DNA from: Pelomicrobium sp036803785
GTDB taxonomy: Bacteria; Pseudomonadota; Gammaproteobacteria; Burkholderiales; UBA6910
Assembly (NCBI RefSeq): GCF_036803785.1
Contig: NZ_DAIRTR010000149.1
Location: 1 to 6,620 of the forward strand
Length of the DNA stretch: 6,620 bases
Reading direction: 5' to 3'
Positions 4,684 to 6,620 of this stretch are shown piece by piece. The notes under the pieces are model-generated. The model did not search any database and was not told the DNA's origin. It saw only the letters and a program-made list of their open reading frames with translations. Every line of letters starts with the position of its first letter. Within the stretch, counting starts at the first letter, position 1. The position numbers and the translations under genes were made by a program.

Positions 4684-6620
4684 ATGGGCGCGAAAAAGCT
4701 CTTGATCGGCATCGGCATAGGGCTGCTCTTGCTGCTGGTGGCAGCAGGGGTGGCGGTGCGCGCGATCGACCTGGACCGTTACGCGGCCCTGGCGATCGCG
4801 AAGGTGAAGGAAGCCACCGGGCGCGAGCTCGCCTTCGAGGGCCGGCCCCAATTCACGCTGTCCTGGTTCCCCACCCTGGTGGTGGAAGGCGTACGCTTCC
4901 AGAACGCCCCCTGGGGCTCGCGCCCGGACCTGGCGCGGATCAAACGCCTGGAGGTGCGCCTCGCGTTGCTGCCTTTGCTCACCGGCGACGTGGTGCTCGA
5001 GCGGCTAGTGCTGATCGAACCGGATATCTTGCTAGAAACCAATGGCAAAGGCACGGGCAACTGGGTCCTGGAGCTCAGGCCCTCCGAGCCGCCGGCGGAG
5101 CCGCGGGCCCATGTCCCGCCCGTGGAAATCCGGCAGGTGCGCATCGAGCGGGGGGCGCTCTCCTACCGGGACGGACGCAGCCGACGCACCCTCCGGCTGG
5201 CCCTGGAGGCATTGGATCTCGAGTCCTCGAGCCGCTATCAGCGCGTCCGGGTGTCGGCGCGGGGAACTTACAACGGTGTGTCCGCGGCGCTCCAGGGCGA
5301 GCTCAGCAACCCCCTCGCCTTCGGCACGCGAGGCGCCCTCGCGCCCCTGGCGCTGGCACTCACTGTGCAAAATTCCAAGCTCACCGCTCGGGGAACCGTT
5401 CCCCTCTCGCCCCGCGTCGACGGCATGGACCTTGAGGTGCGGGCCGAGGTGCCGGATCTCACTCCCATCGCCCGGATCGCCGCCACCGAACTACCTCGGC
5501 TTCCCCCGCTGCACCTGGAAGGCCGCATCACGGGAAATGGAGACTCGATAGGGGTGGAGCGCTTCCAGGCAGCCATCGGCAAGAGCACTCTGTCGGGGGC
5601 CGCGCGGCTTGCCCTCGCCGGCGAGCGGCGTGAAGTCTGGGTAAAGCTCGCCTCCCCTCTCCTGCATCTCGCCGAGATCCATGCCGCGGGGCGCACCCTC
5701 GCCGCCAAGGCTGGCGGGCAACCGGGGGCAGAGGATGGGCGCGTGTTTCCGGCCACACCCTTTCCCGGGGCGACCCTCCAAGCACTCCAGGGGGAAGCGA
5801 CGCTGGAGATCGCGAGGCTCGTCCTGGCAGAAGGCAAGACGGTGGAAGGGCTCCAGGCCAGGCTGCGCTTCCAGCACGGGCGCATGGTCGCCGACCCGGT
5901 GAGCCTGCGGCTGGGCGCAACCGATCTGCGACTCCATCTCACCGCCGATGTCAGCGCCGGCAAGACCCTCGCGGTTGACGCCCGGCTGGAGGGCTCGGGA
6001 CTGGACGTAGATGCTCTGCTCGCCCTCCTGGGAAACCCCGGCGTGGTCTCCGGCGCCAAGGCGGACGTGGCCATCGGCCTGCGGGGGAGGGGCGAGTCGC
6101 TGCGCAGCCTGATGGCCAATGCAGACGGCCAGGTGCGGGTGGTCCTGGGGCCGGGACGGGTCAAGACCCGGGCCTTGGACCTGGGGGCCGACATCACCGA
6201 GCTGCTCAACGCCCTCAATCCCGCCCGCAAACAGGAGCCCTACACCGAGTTGAAGTGTGCCGTGGTGCGCTTCCCCATCCAGCGGGGCATCGCCCGCATC
6301 GACAACGGCATTGGCCTGGAGACGGACAAAGTCCACGTGATCGGCGGCGGCGCCATCAACCTGCGGAACGAGACCCTGGACCTGGGCTTTCGGCCCAAGG
6401 CCACCACGGGGCTAGGTCTCGGGGCAGGACAACTAGCGAGCCTGGTGCGCCTAGGGGGAACGCTGGCCGAGCCGCGGGTGGAAGCCGACGCCCGGGGGGT
6501 TGCCACCGCCGCAGCCACCGTGGGCGCGGCCATTTTGACCGGGGGGCTTTCCCTCATCGGGCAGACGCTGCTCCTCGAGTCGGTGCCGCCCAACCCCTGC
6601 CAAGTGGCCCTGACGGGCAG
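4684..6620 (+). CDS. AsmA-family protein, 3' end beyond window
   Basis: The frame is open for 645 codons to the right edge, so the C-terminus is cut. Residues about 5-25 form one N-terminal hydrophobic anchor after a short basic stretch (MGAKK), so the bulk should lie in the periplasm. Next comes the AsmA N-terminal signature: RYAALAIAKVKEATGRELAFEG, the WFPTLVVEGVRFQNAPWG segment, and LRLEPLL-like repeats (EVRLALLPLLTGDVVLERLVLIEPDILLE) ending in NGKGTGNWVL. The C-terminal AsmA-type region spans about 430-620: GLDVDALL (439-446), RGRGESLRSLMANADGQV, then NALNPARKQEPYTELKCAVVRFPI and the LGFRPKATTGLG strand. PNPC near residue 639 resembles the ends of family members, so only a few dozen residues are probably missing. 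AsmA-like proteins are large beta-rich proteins related to bridge-like lipid transporters, implicated in phospholipid traffic to and assembly of the outer membrane. ATG 4684 precedes the basic-hydrophobic anchor; its Shine-Dalgarno is weak, and TTG codons at 4663 and 4669 are less likely alternatives. Confidence 0.93.
   Translation, partial: MGAKKLLIGIGIGLLLLLVAAGVAVRAIDLDRYAALAIAKVKEATGRELAFEGRPQFTLSWFPTLVVEGVRFQNAPWGSRPDLARIKRLEVRLALLPLLTGDVVLERLVLIEPDILLETNGKGTGNWVLELRPSEPPAEPRAHVPPVEIRQVRIERGALSYRDGRSRRTLRLALEALDLESSSRYQRVRVSARGTYNGVSAALQGELSNPLAFGTRGALAPLALALTVQNSKLTARGTVPLSPRVDGMDLEVRAEVPDLTPIARIAATELPRLPPLHLEGRITGNGDSIGVERFQAAIGKSTLSGAARLALAGERREVWVKLASPLLHLAEIHAAGRTLAAKAGGQPGAEDGRVFPATPFPGATLQALQGEATLEIARLVLAEGKTVEGLQARLRFQHGRMVADPVSLRLGATDLRLHLTADVSAGKTLAVDARLEGSGLDVDALLALLGNPGVVSGAKADVAIGLRGRGESLRSLMANADGQVRVVLGPGRVKTRALDLGADITELLNALNPARKQEPYTELKCAVVRFPIQRGIARIDNGIGLETDKVHVIGGGAINLRNETLDLGFRPKATTGLGLGAGQLASLVRLGGTLAEPRVEADARGVATAAATVGAAILTGGLSLIGQTLLLESVPPNPCQVALTG

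Noticed and set aside
5268..6336. Minus-strand open frames of 320 and 281 codons
   Set aside because: They are antisense to the AsmA-family gene and their products are Arg/Ser/Pro-rich without motifs, whereas the plus-strand frame matches AsmA features along its whole length.

Overview
This is a GC-rich window from a probable proteobacterium. A beta- or gammaproteobacterial chemolithotroph is my best guess, based on GC content, an AsmA-family protein and a CbbQ/NorQ-CbbO/NorD pair; this is inference, not a taxonomic identification. The layout is two divergent gene groups that part at an AT-rich intergenic region around 4078-4177.

Minus strand, read right to left from 4077 to 1, is one tightly packed putative operon of four genes. 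It comprises a 137-residue uncharacterised protein (4077-3664), a CbbQ/NirQ/NorQ-type MoxR AAA+ ATPase (3613-2771), a YohD-like DedA membrane protein (2749-2186), and a large CbbO/NorD-type von Willebrand factor A (vWA) protein (2179 to beyond the left edge). The gaps are 50, 21 and 6 bp, and the last gene has a Shine-Dalgarno overlapping the dedA stop codon. The long vWA gene covers about a third of the window. It runs off the edge without a stop, and I traced it codon by codon as a single open frame of 726 residues.

Plus strand, left to right from 4178, holds a 107-residue uncharacterised, predicted beta-rich protein (4178-4501), a 182-bp gap with an imperfect stem-loop, and an AsmA-family protein (4684 to beyond the right edge, 645 residues visible).

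Functionally, the ATPase and vWA protein should form a MoxR-type remodelling machine. In characterised relatives it reactivates inhibited Rubisco (CbbQO) or matures/activates nitric oxide reductase (NorQD). No Rubisco or NO reductase gene is visible here, so the client is unknown. The insertion of a dedA gene between Q and O, and the small uncharacterised gene leading the operon, are the most distinctive features. No RNA genes, insertion sequences or CRISPR arrays were recognised.
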